The translations under genes were made by a program, and so were the position numbers. Shown here in pieces: positions 51,581-61,242 of a stretch of 64,000 bases of DNA. The stretch lies in assembly GCF_025685645.1 (NCBI RefSeq), contig NZ_JAGSYF010000003.1, positions 496,001-560,000 on the forward strand. Direction: 5' to 3'. A model generated the notes under the pieces. The model made no database searches and was not told the origin of the DNA. It was given only the letters and a program-made list of their open reading frames with translations. Within the stretch, counting starts at the first letter, position 1; each line of letters starts with the position of its first letter. The DNA comes from Edaphobacter bradus (GTDB taxonomy: Bacteria; Acidobacteriota; Terriglobia; Terriglobales; Acidobacteriaceae).

Positions 51581-54500
51581 TTAGAACGAGAGGCGTGCGT
51601 AGAGCTGGATGTGACGTGAGCTGGTCGTTGTGCTGTTGATGTCAGCGTGGTTTCCGTTTCCGATGTTCGGATTAGGATTGGCGAAGCTGGCATGGTTCAA
51701 GAAGTTATTCGCATCTGCCCGAATCTGCAGCTTCACATTCTCATGGATGGAGAAGTTCTTGCCCAGCGAAAGGTTCAGGATGGAGTACCCTGGCCCCACG
51801 AGAGAGTTGCGGCGAACATTGCCGAACTTGAACTTTCCTGGGTCTGCATAGGCATCCACATTGAACCACTCGTTCAGACTGCGGTGGGCAAGGTGCGGGT
51901 TTCCGACCAGGTTCGGATACTGATCGCCTGCCTGTGCGAAGGTGGTATTCGTCGCCATCAGCGGGGTGAAGGGAGTGCCGGTATTCTTCCGCACAATTGC
52001 GGAGATCTGCCAGCCGCCAACCGCAGCATCGACGAGCGAGTTATGCGTCAGGAACATCCCATTCTTGCCGAACGGCAGAAGGTAGACCACCGATGCGTTG
52101 AACAGGTGACGAATGTCAAAGTTCGATGGGCCGTAGTTGCAGGACACGCAATAGGAGCTTTGGTAGTGCGTTGAGCCTGCACTGCTGCCCCATCCCGACG
52201 AGTCCTGATCATCGAGGAAGTGAGACCAGGTGTAGTTGACGCCCGCTTCAAGGCCACGCGACATCCGCTTCTGGAACGAGAGCTGTAGCGAGTGATAGTT
52301 GGAGATGGCGTTGTTCGTGCTCCCGCCGATGCCCTGGAACAGGGGATACGGACGGGCGTTGGTCGAACCCTCGGCATCATGATCGCTCAGCTTGTTCGCT
52401 GGGACCTGGTTGATGTCTACTCCAAAGTTCAGGTTGTAGCCGTGGCTCCCAACATATGCAGCCTGGGCCATCATCGAGGATCCGAGCTCACGCTGAACAG
52501 TTGCGTTCCACTGGTAGATCTTCGGAACAGGCGTATGGTACTGGTTGTAGCCAAGAGGCTGACCGTTGAAGGCATCCGGGGTAGATGGAGCGGTGAGATA
52601 TAGCGAATTGATGCTCTTTCCAGCCGCTCCCTGATAGTTGGTATTACCGTCGGAACTCAACAACACCACTGGATTGATTCCATTCGTGTTGTCATACTCG
52701 CCGCCCGAGGAACCAAAGGCGCCTCCCATGCCTGAGCCGTAAGTATCCACGCTCCAGGTGTAAGCGAAGAGACCAAAGCCTCCACGGATCACCGTCTGCG
52801 GATTCAACGAGTAAGAGACGCCAACACGCGGGAGGAAGGTGCTCCAAACCCCGGACTGCAGACGATCGCGGCCGTTGGCCTTTGTTGTACCGAACCACGC
52901 GGCTCCCAGGCTCCCGTTGGCCGGGTTCGTCACGTTCGGATCGAAGGTCGCCATGTTGCCCTTCACTTCCGTCCACCCGCTGATTCCCTGCCAACGCAGT
53001 CCGAGGTTCACCGTCAGGTTCGGACGGAGCTTGATGTCGTCCTGCGCAAAGGCCTGAGGATTCTTGAGCCGGCCGCCCCACTCGGGGTTCACGTTTGCAG
53101 ACCACTGCTTGACGTAGCCCAGAAGGTAGTCCGCATATTCGGTGCCCGAGGTACCGCCTTGGCCGACGTCCGACGCCGTGTAGTCGCCGGAGAATCCCAT
53201 GTAACCGCCATTGATGTTGCCCCAGGCAGTCGAGTCGGCGCGGTTGATCAGGATCTCGCCGCCAAAGTGCAGCACGTGGCGTCCGTGGATCAGCGTGACG
53301 ACGTCCGACGGGTCAAAGAGCATCTCCTTGTAGACGGCGTTGCTCTCCGCGGTCATGTAGTTGGTGCCGTAGATGTTGATCGTCGGGAAGACGTCCGCCT
53401 TGGCGAACTTCCATCCCAGTTTCGACGGGAAGCCCTGACCGATCGAGAAGGGCGTGAAGAAGTTCAACTGGTCCGTAAAGCCAATGCGGGCTTCGTTGAT
53501 CATGTTGGGCCTGATCGTCCACACGTCGGAGACCTGTGCGTTATCACGGCTCACATCTCCATGCTGGCAATTGACCGGGCAGATGTTCTGGTTCCGGTAT
53601 TCGGCCGGGTTATCGCTTTCGGTCTCGGAGATCGTGATCCGGTGACTGGCAACCGGCGTGTAGTCCAGACGCCCGAAGAACTTGGTGAAGGGGTTCAGGT
53701 TAGGTACGTTCTGATAGAAGAAGTTGTTCTGGGGCAGGCCATTCGTGCTGACCGTCTGGGGCCCGGTAACGTTCGGCTCCGGGAAGTAGGTGTTGATCGC
53801 CTTGGCCACGGGGTCGATCATGCTTGCAGGAATCTTGTTGCTGCCATACTCCTGGATGAACGACTTGCGATGAAGATTGCCCTGAGAATCGACGGTCTGC
53901 GTGGTGGGATCGTAGATCGTCGGCATTCCGGTGAAGTCGCCGGCGCGCTGGGCATCTGTCGGCACAGTGGCAAAACCGGTGCCTGAACCACCGTTGCTGT
54001 ATGTCTTGTCGTAGTTGAAGTAGAAGAACAGCTTGTTCTTGAGAACAGGGCCGCTGATCGAACCGCCATAGTTGTCATACCGCTGGAAGCCCGGTGCAGA
54101 CTTCTGGCCGAAGGCGTAATCCGCAGTGTTGAGCGCCGTGTTCTGCAGATACTCGTAGAGCGCCCCATGCCACTGGTTTGATCCGCCCTTGGTGACCTGG
54201 TTGAAGATGACGCCGCCAATCCCGTACTGCGCCGAGAACGACGACGTGTCGACCTTGACCTCGGATGTCGTCTCAAAGACCGTAACGTCTGCGTTCTGGC
54301 TCATCGGCAGGGTAGTCGTTGCGCCGTCCGCAAGCACAGTGTTGTAAGGCAGGTTTCCGTTTGCCGAGACCGTCTGTCCAGACCGGTAGCTGAAGGAGAC
54401 GCCGGGCAGCAGAGTCACGAAGTTCTGCCAATCAGCTCCATACTGAGGCAGCTGCGACATGGTTCCGGAGGTCATCGTGTTGGACTGCGAACCTGACTCT

Positions 54501-54889
54501 GTGTCCAGAAGCGGAAGGTCCTCCGTCACGACCACCTGCTCCTGCACTCCGCCGATGGCAAGCTGGCCGTTGACCGTCTCTGTGCCCACCATCAGAGTGA
54601 GCGGGCCGCGAACCAGGGTCTTGAAGCCAGGCGCCGAAATGGTCACGAGGTAATGGTCCGGCACAATCGAGCCTGAGTCATACAAACCGGCGGCGTCTGT
54701 CACCAGGGTTCGTGTAATTCCCTTGTCGACATCCTGTACCGAGACAGTCGCACCGGCAATGGCTGCTCCGGTGGCATCGGTGACCGTACCGCGCAAATCG
54801 GCGGAATTGGTATTTTGCGCGAAGCCTGCCACAGCCGATAAGCATCCGGCCGCCACTAGGCTACTTATAAAACGCATTGCGTGCCTCAT
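51581..54889 (-). CDS. Oar-type TonB-dependent receptor, copy 2
   Basis: The 1102-residue protein has the same plan as copy 1: signal peptide, carboxypeptidase-regulatory-like domain, plug and barrel ending in HIQLYARLSF. The N-terminal 60 residues are identical to copy 1; differences gather in barrel loops (for example around residues 320-345, 355-375 and 730-790), where substrate contacts would lie. The gene is divergent from the GH16 lipoprotein and is separated from copy 1 by 411 bases. It is the upstream member of a tandem duplication. Confidence 0.9.
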   Translation of the reverse strand: MRHAMRFISSLVAAGCLSAVAGFAQNTNSADLRGTVTDATGAAIAGATVSVQDVDKGITRTLVTDAAGLYDSGSIVPDHYLVTISAPGFKTLVRGPLTLMVGTETVNGQLAIGGVQEQVVVTEDLPLLDTESGSQSNTMTSGTMSQLPQYGADWQNFVTLLPGVSFSYRSGQTVSANGNLPYNTVLADGATTTLPMSQNADVTVFETTSEVKVDTSSFSAQYGIGGVIFNQVTKGGSNQWHGALYEYLQNTALNTADYAFGQKSAPGFQRYDNYGGSISGPVLKNKLFFYFNYDKTYSNGGSGTGFATVPTDAQRAGDFTGMPTIYDPTTQTVDSQGNLHRKSFIQEYGSNKIPASMIDPVAKAINTYFPEPNVTGPQTVSTNGLPQNNFFYQNVPNLNPFTKFFGRLDYTPVASHRITISETESDNPAEYRNQNICPVNCQHGDVSRDNAQVSDVWTIRPNMINEARIGFTDQLNFFTPFSIGQGFPSKLGWKFAKADVFPTINIYGTNYMTAESNAVYKEMLFDPSDVVTLIHGRHVLHFGGEILINRADSTAWGNINGGYMGFSGDYTASDVGQGGTSGTEYADYLLGYVKQWSANVNPEWGGRLKNPQAFAQDDIKLRPNLTVNLGLRWQGISGWTEVKGNMATFDPNVTNPANGSLGAAWFGTTKANGRDRLQSGVWSTFLPRVGVSYSLNPQTVIRGGFGLFAYTWSVDTYGSGMGGAFGSSGGEYDNTNGINPVVLLSSDGNTNYQGAAGKSINSLYLTAPSTPDAFNGQPLGYNQYHTPVPKIYQWNATVQRELGSSMMAQAAYVGSHGYNLNFGVDINQVPANKLSDHDAEGSTNARPYPLFQGIGGSTNNAISNYHSLQLSFQKRMSRGLEAGVNYTWSHFLDDQDSSGWGSSAGSTHYQSSYCVSCNYGPSNFDIRHLFNASVVYLLPFGKNGMFLTHNSLVDAAVGGWQISAIVRKNTGTPFTPLMATNTTFAQAGDQYPNLVGNPHLAHRSLNEWFNVDAYADPGKFKFGNVRRNSLVGPGYSILNLSLGKNFSIHENVKLQIRADANNFLNHASFANPNPNIGNGNHADINSTTTSSRHIQLYARLSF

Positions 54890-55300
54890 AATTTAGCCTC
54901 TCCTTTGAAAACGTCAATTATTCCCCTGCAAGTGCTTCGCGGAGGGGGCTCCGCGAGGTTTGCCGTGATTCCTGCACAGCCGCGAATCAGCCAGGTGCGT
55001 GAGTTGGGCAAACATCTTCCCCTCTCTCCAACATCTAGACAATCGTTTGTTGTCTAGAACTTCAGCGCGTCGCTACGAATGAACAGGCGGGATTAGAGCA
55101 ATCGGAGAACGTGAATGTCAAGTGAATTATTTGAGCCATCATCTGAAGACAAACCTTTGTCCTAAATATGGGCATAATCTGCCCATAGAAGGCACGCATC
55201 ATCTGCATCCGTAGTCTCATACTGAGGGCAATGGCCGATTAGCGGCTAGTCCTTGTGCAAGCATTCTGCCTCCTTGCGACTTCCAGTCAAATTTGTTGAT
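54890..55300. promoter_or_regulatory. Promoter region of TonB receptor 2
   Basis: It holds the same three elements as the copy 1 region: an inverted repeat TCTAGACAA / TTGTCTAGA at 55034-55058 around a TCGTTTG centre, GACAAACCTTTGTC at 55148-55161 and ATGGGCATAATCTGCCCAT at 55168-55186. Because the whole region was duplicated with the gene, conservation between copies alone does not prove function. Confidence 0.55.
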
Positions 55301-55320
55301 TTAGACAAACGCTTGACTAA
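55301..55320. promoter_or_regulatory. LacI-type operator in front of the GH16 gene
   Basis: TTAGACAAACGCTTGACTAA is a nearly perfect palindrome of the form TTAG-N-CAA-N-CG-N-TTG-N-CTAA, with the central CG typical of LacI-family sites. It lies 38 bases before the GH16 start. The core TAGACAA[A/T]CG[C/T]TTG is shared with the sites in front of both receptors. Confidence 0.7.
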
Positions 55321-55358
55321 GGTCATGTCGATTGAGTAGAACGTCTTGCGAGGCAAAA

Positions 55359-56489
55359 ATGCGATCTCTCTTTCTGGCTGGAGCTGTGTTACTGAATGGG
55401 CTGGCTGTGCTCGGATGCAGCGGAGCCGGGAATGGCTCGGGAGCAGGCAGCGGCGCTACCGGCAGCGTGGCGACTCCGACGTTCTCGACCACCGCCGCGC
55501 AAAACGGCGCGGTGATCCTCGCCATGGCCACCACGACCGGCGGGGCAAAGGTGCGCTACACGATCGACGGGTCCACTCCGACTCCATCCTCGCCGATCTA
55601 TCAGACGCCTATTCTCATCTCGTCCAATCTGACCATCAAGGCCATCGGCACCGCCTCCGGTGTCACCTCGAGCAGCGTGGCCACCTGGACCCCCTCGACG
55701 ACGATTGCATCCGGCACACTGGTCTGGTCCGACGAGTTCAACAACTCCACGAGCGCCAACGCCCAGCCCAACCCGGCAGTGTGGGGCTATGACACAGGAG
55801 CCAGCGGCTTTGGCAACTCGGAGCTTGAGGACTACTGCAGCTGGAACTCCTCGGCCAGCCCGTGCGACCCAACCAAGCCGAACGCCTACGTGGGAACCGA
55901 TGGCTACCTGCATATCGCAGCACGGCAGCCCTCACCTGGCGTCTACACCTCAGCTCGCCTGAAGTCGGAAGGACTGTTCAGCCTCCTATACGGCCGCATC
56001 GAAGCAAAGATCCTGGTGCCGGAGTCGCAAGGCTTCTGGCCCGCATTCTGGATGCTGGGCAACAACATCGCCACCGACGGCTGGCCCGCCTCTGGAGAAC
56101 TCGACATCCAGGAGCGCGTCAATGCAGCATCAACCCCCGACTGGAACATGGGATCCGTGCACGGCACCGGATTTTTCGGGACCAATCTGGGGACCAAATA
56201 CAACTTCCCGACCGGGCAGACTGCGGCCGGCTGGCATACCTATGGAATGATCTGGTCTCCCGGCAAGATTCAGTACTACATCGACGACCCGGTGAACAAC
56301 ATCTACGTCACTTACACTCCGACGAGCATAACCTCGCTTCCGGGCTCCGTCTGGCCCTTCGACTCGGGCAACGCACAGTTCTTCATCCTGAATCTCGCAG
56401 TTGGCGGGAGTTGGCCTGGCAGCCCAACCAGCTCCACGCCATTCCCATCGGAGACACTGGTGGACTACGTCCGCGTCTACGCCTACTAG
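55359..56489 (+). CDS. GH16 endo-beta-glucanase lipoprotein with CHB_HEX_C domain
   Basis: The 376-residue protein has a lipobox LAVLGC with lipidated Cys20, a Gly/Ser linker, a chitobiase C-terminal-type beta domain (about 40-112, ending VRYTIDGSTPTPSSPIYQTP and on) and a GH16 catalytic domain (about 122-376). The active-site motif is SGELDIQE with nucleophile Glu247, Asp249 and acid/base Glu252. The surrounding sequence (WPAFWMLG, and WHTYGMIWSP) fits laminarinase-like endo-beta-1,3-glucanases. ATG 55359 (GAGG upstream) is preferred over 55332. It probably degrades glucan at the surface for the receptors. Confidence 0.9.
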   Translation: MRSLFLAGAVLLNGLAVLGCSGAGNGSGAGSGATGSVATPTFSTTAAQNGAVILAMATTTGGAKVRYTIDGSTPTPSSPIYQTPILISSNLTIKAIGTASGVTSSSVATWTPSTTIASGTLVWSDEFNNSTSANAQPNPAVWGYDTGASGFGNSELEDYCSWNSSASPCDPTKPNAYVGTDGYLHIAARQPSPGVYTSARLKSEGLFSLLYGRIEAKILVPESQGFWPAFWMLGNNIATDGWPASGELDIQERVNAASTPDWNMGSVHGTGFFGTNLGTKYNFPTGQTAAGWHTYGMIWSPGKIQYYIDDPVNNIYVTYTPTSITSLPGSVWPFDSGNAQFFILNLAVGGSWPGSPTSSTPFPSETLVDYVRVYAY

Positions 56490-56832
56490 GCGATTCGCTT
56501 ACAGGTTCGAATCCCATCCCGTCGACAAATCTCTCCATCGGAGCAAAGCACGCGGCGCAGCAGTTCGAATTACAGTATCAATTTGCCGTTTTCCTGCATA
56601 GAAAGTGCGTAGGTTTGCAGCTTCTTCCGATGGAAAGTAATAACTCCGTGTACCGAATAAATAACTAATTAATAGACAAACAACAGCATTTAGTTACTTG
56701 CATTAGAGCCGTGAGTTGCTACGATGAGTCGCCTCCTCTTTCCCAGCTCCTCTGTAAAAAAGAAAACTAGATCTGAATACAGTCGCAGTTGTTCCTGGGC
56801 CCAGATATCCAAATCGATAAGCGGAGATCCAT
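56490..56832. other. AT-rich gap before the unknown exported protein
   Basis: About 340 bases without a supported gene. It becomes AT-rich near 56640-56700 (AATAAATAACTAATTAATAG), which probably holds the promoter of the next gene. A stretch near 56503-56520 (GGTTCGAATCC) looks like a tRNA T-loop, but no other tRNA part is present. Confidence 0.5.
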
Positions 56833-58641
56833 ATGCGATTCGTATGCCTGTTTCGTTCCTCATGCCTTCTGTCTGCCCTGGCCGTAACACTCTCTACAAC
56901 CTGCTCTACGGCGTATGCCACACCGCCTGACGATCCACCAGCCTGTGGCTCGGCCGGTAATGGAGGAAAGCGAATCACCATAGAAGCAGCCACTCTCGGC
57001 GAGTCTCAATATACCGATCCCGGCTCAGGTTCTTCTGTAGTGCGCCCGCGTACCTTCGCAAACGGGGATCAGGTGGTCTTTGTACTCAAAGACATCAACC
57101 CGTTCCTTCAGCGTTGCACCCTCACCGTAAATTCGACAAAGGTCCAGGAGAGCGCGAACGCTTCCATCCTGTCGCTCATTGGCGGTCCGCTCGCCGACCT
57201 GTCGAGCAGTCAGCCTTCACAACCACCTTCCAAAGGTGGGACCGCTCCGCCCGCTAATCTTCTGCCGCAGGCAGTCATCCCTCAACCCGCTGGAAAAGAG
57301 AGGCCTGCTCCTCCTCCGAAACCCAAACCGACGCTGCAATCCTGCCGTGACACCTATCATCAGCTCTCCGGATACCAGACATGGCGGGAGATTTTTGGCT
57401 CAGCGACCATCCTCACTAACTCCATCAATGACGCGGTCACTGCAGTGAATGGAAGCGCGCAAGAATTTAATACCCGGTTCAGCAAGGTCCTCACTCCCTC
57501 AAAATGCAGCACCCTGATACCAAACATCGACGCAATTACAGAAACATCGGTGAAGCTGCCAGATTTGAACGTCAAGTTTAATAAGGACGACGACTCAGGA
57601 GGCGATCTCGCAGCATCCCTGGACAGGAAACCCGCGTCCGATGCAGCCAACAGCATTGCAAACGCAGCCGTGCTCCTGCATGGAACGCTGGCAGACGGAG
57701 TCGAAGCCGAATGCCAGAGTCTACTGAAGGATGACATCGCAAACGACAAGCAGCAGCTTGAGACAATCTTCGACGCGTCCCAGAAGTCTGCCCAGATTCT
57801 TGCGTGGCAGTCCAAGTTGGGCGAGATCTCCACACGTCGCCAGCAGGTCGCCGATGCAGTCCTGAAGGTTCACGCAGTCGCGGGGAAACAAGGCTCCTTT
57901 TACCTGAGCCATGAGTTCGACAGAGCGGAGAACACACAGGCCACGGACACCGTTACTGTCTCCTGTTCTTCAGTCGATACGTCCCAATACACCATCGCTG
58001 CCCAGGGCGCTTCGCCCGCACCGGCAGGGGGCAACCCCACCCTCGCAAGCCAGCCTGCCTCTCCCCCGTCCAGTGGCCAGTCTGCCGGTTCAGATCCCGC
58101 GCCTGGAGGTTCCGACTCCAGCACTCTGTCCAGGACCTACACCTATCAGTTCGGTCACGGCCAGCGGACGTTTATCGCGGGTGGTATCTCCATAGCTCCG
58201 CTTGGGCAACACTCCTATACCACCGGTTCTTCGACGGACAGTTCCAAAACCATAATTATTGACCAGGACAATGGGAGTACAAGGCTGCTGCCGATGGCGC
58301 TGGTGCATGTCCGTTACTCGGACTTCGAGCGCGCCGCGACATTGCGTCCTTACCTTCCGAAGTATTTATCAGCGGGCCTGACAGCAAAACCCGATGCGAC
58401 AAAAGGCACGTCGGTCGAATACCTCTTTGGACTTTCCTGGGCCAGTCCCGGCCGGTATGCGTTTCTTACGATCGGCGCTTATTCTGGTGCGGTACAACAG
58501 CTTCAGAGTGGCCTGAAGGTAGGCGACACGACCAGTCTAGCTGCCGCAAGCCTGCCGATAGCCAAGCCTTACCATTGGAAATTAGGAGTCGCAATCAGCT
58601 TTACCAAGCCCTCGAGCCCGAGTGGGCCTGCACCTCAATAG
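56833..58641 (+). CDS. Exported protein of unknown function, 602 residues
   Basis: It has a signal peptide (LLSALAVTLSTTCSTAYA). Residues 35-115 form a small beta domain (GKRITIEAATLGES and on), then a Pro-rich linker, a mainly helical domain (about 165-380, with many charged residues and paired cysteines), a second Pro/Ser/Gly linker (about 395-435) and a C-terminal beta domain of about 160 residues. The last part (RTYTYQFGHGQRTFIAGGIS, then VEYLFGLSWASPGRYAFLTI) looks like an outer-membrane beta domain. The ATG is the only good start. I do not recognise the family. Confidence 0.7.
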   Translation: MRFVCLFRSSCLLSALAVTLSTTCSTAYATPPDDPPACGSAGNGGKRITIEAATLGESQYTDPGSGSSVVRPRTFANGDQVVFVLKDINPFLQRCTLTVNSTKVQESANASILSLIGGPLADLSSSQPSQPPSKGGTAPPANLLPQAVIPQPAGKERPAPPPKPKPTLQSCRDTYHQLSGYQTWREIFGSATILTNSINDAVTAVNGSAQEFNTRFSKVLTPSKCSTLIPNIDAITETSVKLPDLNVKFNKDDDSGGDLAASLDRKPASDAANSIANAAVLLHGTLADGVEAECQSLLKDDIANDKQQLETIFDASQKSAQILAWQSKLGEISTRRQQVADAVLKVHAVAGKQGSFYLSHEFDRAENTQATDTVTVSCSSVDTSQYTIAAQGASPAPAGGNPTLASQPASPPSSGQSAGSDPAPGGSDSSTLSRTYTYQFGHGQRTFIAGGISIAPLGQHSYTTGSSTDSSKTIIIDQDNGSTRLLPMALVHVRYSDFERAATLRPYLPKYLSAGLTAKPDATKGTSVEYLFGLSWASPGRYAFLTIGAYSGAVQQLQSGLKVGDTTSLAAASLPIAKPYHWKLGVAISFTKPSSPSGPAPQ

Positions 58642-58693
58642 TAGAGTCTAAAAGGCGCTAGTTGTACTCCAACTCGTGCCCTTAGGCTCTTGC

Positions 58694-59182
58694 CTAATAC
58701 TCCAGCTCATGCGGGGCGGGATACGTCAGTGTCCCGTCCTTCTTCTCGTACCACATAAACAGCTTGTGGTCGCCATTCACCCGCACCGCGACAATAATTC
58801 CCGTGCCGAACGCGCCCGTCCCATCCGTCTTCGAGATGTCCACGTGGTGCGACTGGATCGGCCCGTTAACCGGGCTCTCCGACGTCCAGTCTTCCGTGAA
58901 CCGCTTCAGCGAGTAGTCATACTTCTGCGGATGTTGCTGCCACTCCGGATCGTTCATCCAGATCGCATACGCCTTGTTGTAGTCCTGCGACTCCAGCGAC
59001 GTGAAGAAGTTGCTCACCCGATGCTCCGCGCGCAGATTCGTGAAGAACCACCCATGCCCCAGCAGATAGCCGCCCAACCCAATCACCACGGCCAGCAGCA
59101 GTGCGACGCCGCTTCCAATCAGCAGCCCCTTCTTCCTTCGCTCACCCTTCTCGTCATACTCCGGCGCATTCAACAGCGACAT
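58694..59182 (-). CDS. Membrane-anchored hypothetical protein, 162 residues
   Basis: GGAGGGA precedes the ATG. A basic N-terminus (KGERRKKG) leads into one membrane helix (about 19-41), followed by a soluble domain with NFFTSLESQDYNKAYAIWMN, which resembles the small alpha-beta folds of Coa1 or DUF4864-like proteins. Orientation should place the domain outside the cytoplasm. The family is not certain. Confidence 0.65.
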   Translation of the reverse strand: MSLLNAPEYDEKGERRKKGLLIGSGVALLLAVVIGLGGYLLGHGWFFTNLRAEHRVSNFFTSLESQDYNKAYAIWMNDPEWQQHPQKYDYSLKRFTEDWTSESPVNGPIQSHHVDISKTDGTGAFGTGIIVAVRVNGDHKLFMWYEKKDGTLTYPAPHELEY

Positions 59183-59207
59183 CGTCCCTCCATCATTCCC
59201 ACTAATA

Positions 59208-59759
59208 TTAGACGCCGTCTTTGCCGAAGACGGCGGGCCGTGCCTTGCAGCCGCGCTCAGCCATTCCCGGACTTACCCATCCTTGCAGCGCGCGCAGGTG
59301 GTGCTCCATGTGCGCGACATAGTCCTCAATCAGAAACCCAAGCGTCAACCTTCCACCCGCGACCACCCCTTCATTCGCCAGGCTGCGCTTCTCCACATGC
59401 CGAATCGTCCAGGCAATATGCTCGTTCAACGCAAACCACAGCCCCAGCACGCCCGCCCACTCGCGACCGCGGTAGTCCTGTCGTTCCACCCAGGCCTCCT
59501 GATCGTATCCCGGCAGATTCTGCTCCTCAGCTCCCTGCATCCGGACGATCCTTCCTAGGTTGTTCACCGCCGAATCCGTGAGGTGCCCCATCACCTCCTT
59601 GGCCGACCACTTCCCTTCCTGCTCCGGCACGCATGCGTCTGCCTCGGACAGCGTCACCAGCCACGAGATCCCCTTGTGCAGCGCGCCCTCCAGCCGCTCG
59701 CCCAACTCCGCCGGCTCCAGCAGCGCCGGCTCCGTTCCCTGCGTATACCTCAAGCCCAT
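59208..59759 (-). CDS. DinB-family protein
   Basis: The 183-residue protein is a four-helix DinB/YfiT-like fold. The metal-binding histidines appear in KEVMGHLTDS, NEHIAW and YVAHMEHHL. Related enzymes act as metal-dependent thiol transferases or hydrolases; the substrate is unknown. The ATG lies 10 bases inside the 3' end of yraN, so the two are coupled. Confidence 0.82.
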   Translation of the reverse strand: MGLRYTQGTEPALLEPAELGERLEGALHKGISWLVTLSEADACVPEQEGKWSAKEVMGHLTDSAVNNLGRIVRMQGAEEQNLPGYDQEAWVERQDYRGREWAGVLGLWFALNEHIAWTIRHVEKRSLANEGVVAGGRLTLGFLIEDYVAHMEHHLRALQGWVSPGMAERGCKARPAVFGKDGV

Positions 59760-60202
59760 CGGAACGCTCCTTTGTTGACCTCAAACTCGTTGCCCCCGGG
59801 CTCGAAGTAGACCGAAACCACATCGAACCTCACCGCAACCTCGCGCCGCACCGCCTCCGGAAGCCCTCGCAGATACGCGCGCGCCATCCTGCGCAGCATC
59901 CTCTGCTTCTCCTCATCCACTGCGGCCTCGGCAGGCGCCACTACCCGAGAGCTTCGCGCCTTGACTTCGATAAAGCAGAGCCACTCCCCATCCCACGCGA
60001 TCAGGTCGACGTCGCCGCGCAGCTTCGGCGTCCTCCACCGCTGCGCCACGACCGTGTACCCCAGCCCACGGAGATGAAACAGCGCCTCCCGCTCCCCGAG
60101 CTCTCCAGCGACCAGGTGCGGTGGGCCCGATGGCCCGCGCAGCCGCGTAGTCAGCCCGTCGATCCCGCGCAACATCCTCGCCTGCAGACTGACCCAACTC
60201 AT
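59750..60202 (-). CDS. YraN/UPF0102-family nuclease-like protein
   Basis: The protein has 150 residues from ATG 60202; the open frame reaches 60295 but would enter the GlxA gene. The restriction-endonuclease-like core is clear: GELGEREALFHLRGLGY, then RGDVDLIAWD and LCFIEVKAR, giving the E/D/E-x-K site. The cellular role is unsettled; YraN homologues are thought to act on DNA or RNA. Confidence 0.88.
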   Translation of the reverse strand: MSWVSLQARMLRGIDGLTTRLRGPSGPPHLVAGELGEREALFHLRGLGYTVVAQRWRTPKLRGDVDLIAWDGEWLCFIEVKARSSRVVAPAEAAVDEEKQRMLRRMARAYLRGLPEAVRREVAVRFDVVSVYFEPGGNEFEVNKGAFRWA

Positions 60203-60237
60203 CCGCACCCCACATTCACCTAAGCATACCTGTTGCC

Positions 60238-61242
60238 TTAGCTGATCATCCCACTCCGCGCCTCTCGCGGGGCGGTTTCGTACAGCCTCCTCCACGCGCG
60301 CCGTAGTTGCCGTGTCGATCCGAATCCGGCGCGTTCAGCCACGCGCTCCATATCGAGACTCGTCTGGCTCAGCATCTCCCGGGCCAGCGCCACCCGCAGG
60401 CTGTTCTTGTAGTCGGTGATGCTCATTCCCGCGTGCTCTTGAAAGAGCCGCGTCAGATGCCGGCTGCTCGCACCTGCCACTCGCGCGAGGCTGCGCAATG
60501 TCCAGCTTTTCGCAGGATCGGCCGCAATCGCATCCTGCACCCGGTGCACCGCGGGATGGATATGGTTCCGCCCCTCCAGCCAAGGTGAGAGCTGAGGGTC
60601 CGCCCCACTCCTCCGCAGATACACCACAAGGTACCGCGCAATCTCAGCCGCCAGAGCGTGCCCCTCCATCTGGCTCACGATGTGCAGCATCAGGTCGATC
60701 CCCGCCGTCACGCCGGCGCTCGTGTAGCGCTCGCCGTCCTCCACATACAGGCGGTTCTCCACCACGCGGGCCGTCGAAGCCAGCGTCGCCAGCTCCCCGC
60801 AACACTCATGGTGCGTCGTGCACTGGCAGCCGTCCAGCAACCCCGCACGCGCAGCCAGCAGCGCACCCGAGCAGATAGACACCACCTTGTGGCCGGGCCG
60901 AACCACTCTACCCAGCCAGGCAACAATCGCCTCGACTCCTCCGCTGTCCTTCGTCGTCGGAGGCTGTCCCTCTCGCGCCATGACATAGTCCACACCACCC
61001 GAGAGCACCACCATCGCGCCGTCCGCCAGCTCCTTCGGTAGCGGCTCGATCCCGCTGAGTGCGATTCCGATCGACGTCATCACCGACACGGCCGGTCCCA
61101 CATATCGCACATCGAAACGCGTGGCCCCGAGCTGCCGGTTGGCAACGCGCAACACCTCCAGAGGACCCGCCACATCCAGCAACAGCGCAGGCTCGGGCAT
61201 CACCACAAACACCGGCACCGTCCTGGCCTGCGAGCCGGCCAT
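60238..61242 (-). CDS. GlxA-type regulator (DJ-1/PfpI domain plus AraC HTH)
   Basis: The 334-residue protein has an N-terminal class I glutamine amidotransferase-like domain (about 10-190) with the elbow SICSGALLAA and a C-terminal AraC DNA-binding domain (about 228-328, LRSLARVAGASSRHLTRLFQ and VAERAGFGSTRQLRRAW). GlxA-type proteins control genes for nitrogen compounds, NO or aldehydes. Its ATG overlaps the isochorismatase stop by one base (TGATG), so the enzyme gene is first in this operon. Confidence 0.9.
   Translation of the reverse strand: MAGSQARTVPVFVVMPEPALLLDVAGPLEVLRVANRQLGATRFDVRYVGPAVSVMTSIGIALSGIEPLPKELADGAMVVLSGGVDYVMAREGQPPTTKDSGGVEAIVAWLGRVVRPGHKVVSICSGALLAARAGLLDGCQCTTHHECCGELATLASTARVVENRLYVEDGERYTSAGVTAGIDLMLHIVSQMEGHALAAEIARYLVVYLRRSGADPQLSPWLEGRNHIHPAVHRVQDAIAADPAKSWTLRSLARVAGASSRHLTRLFQEHAGMSITDYKNSLRVALAREMLSQTSLDMERVAERAGFGSTRQLRRAWRRLYETAPREARSGMIS

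Noticed and set aside
56500..56525. tRNA-like T-loop sequence after GH16
   Set aside because: GGTTCGAATCC is present, but the stem does not pair and no acceptor or anticodon arm can be found.
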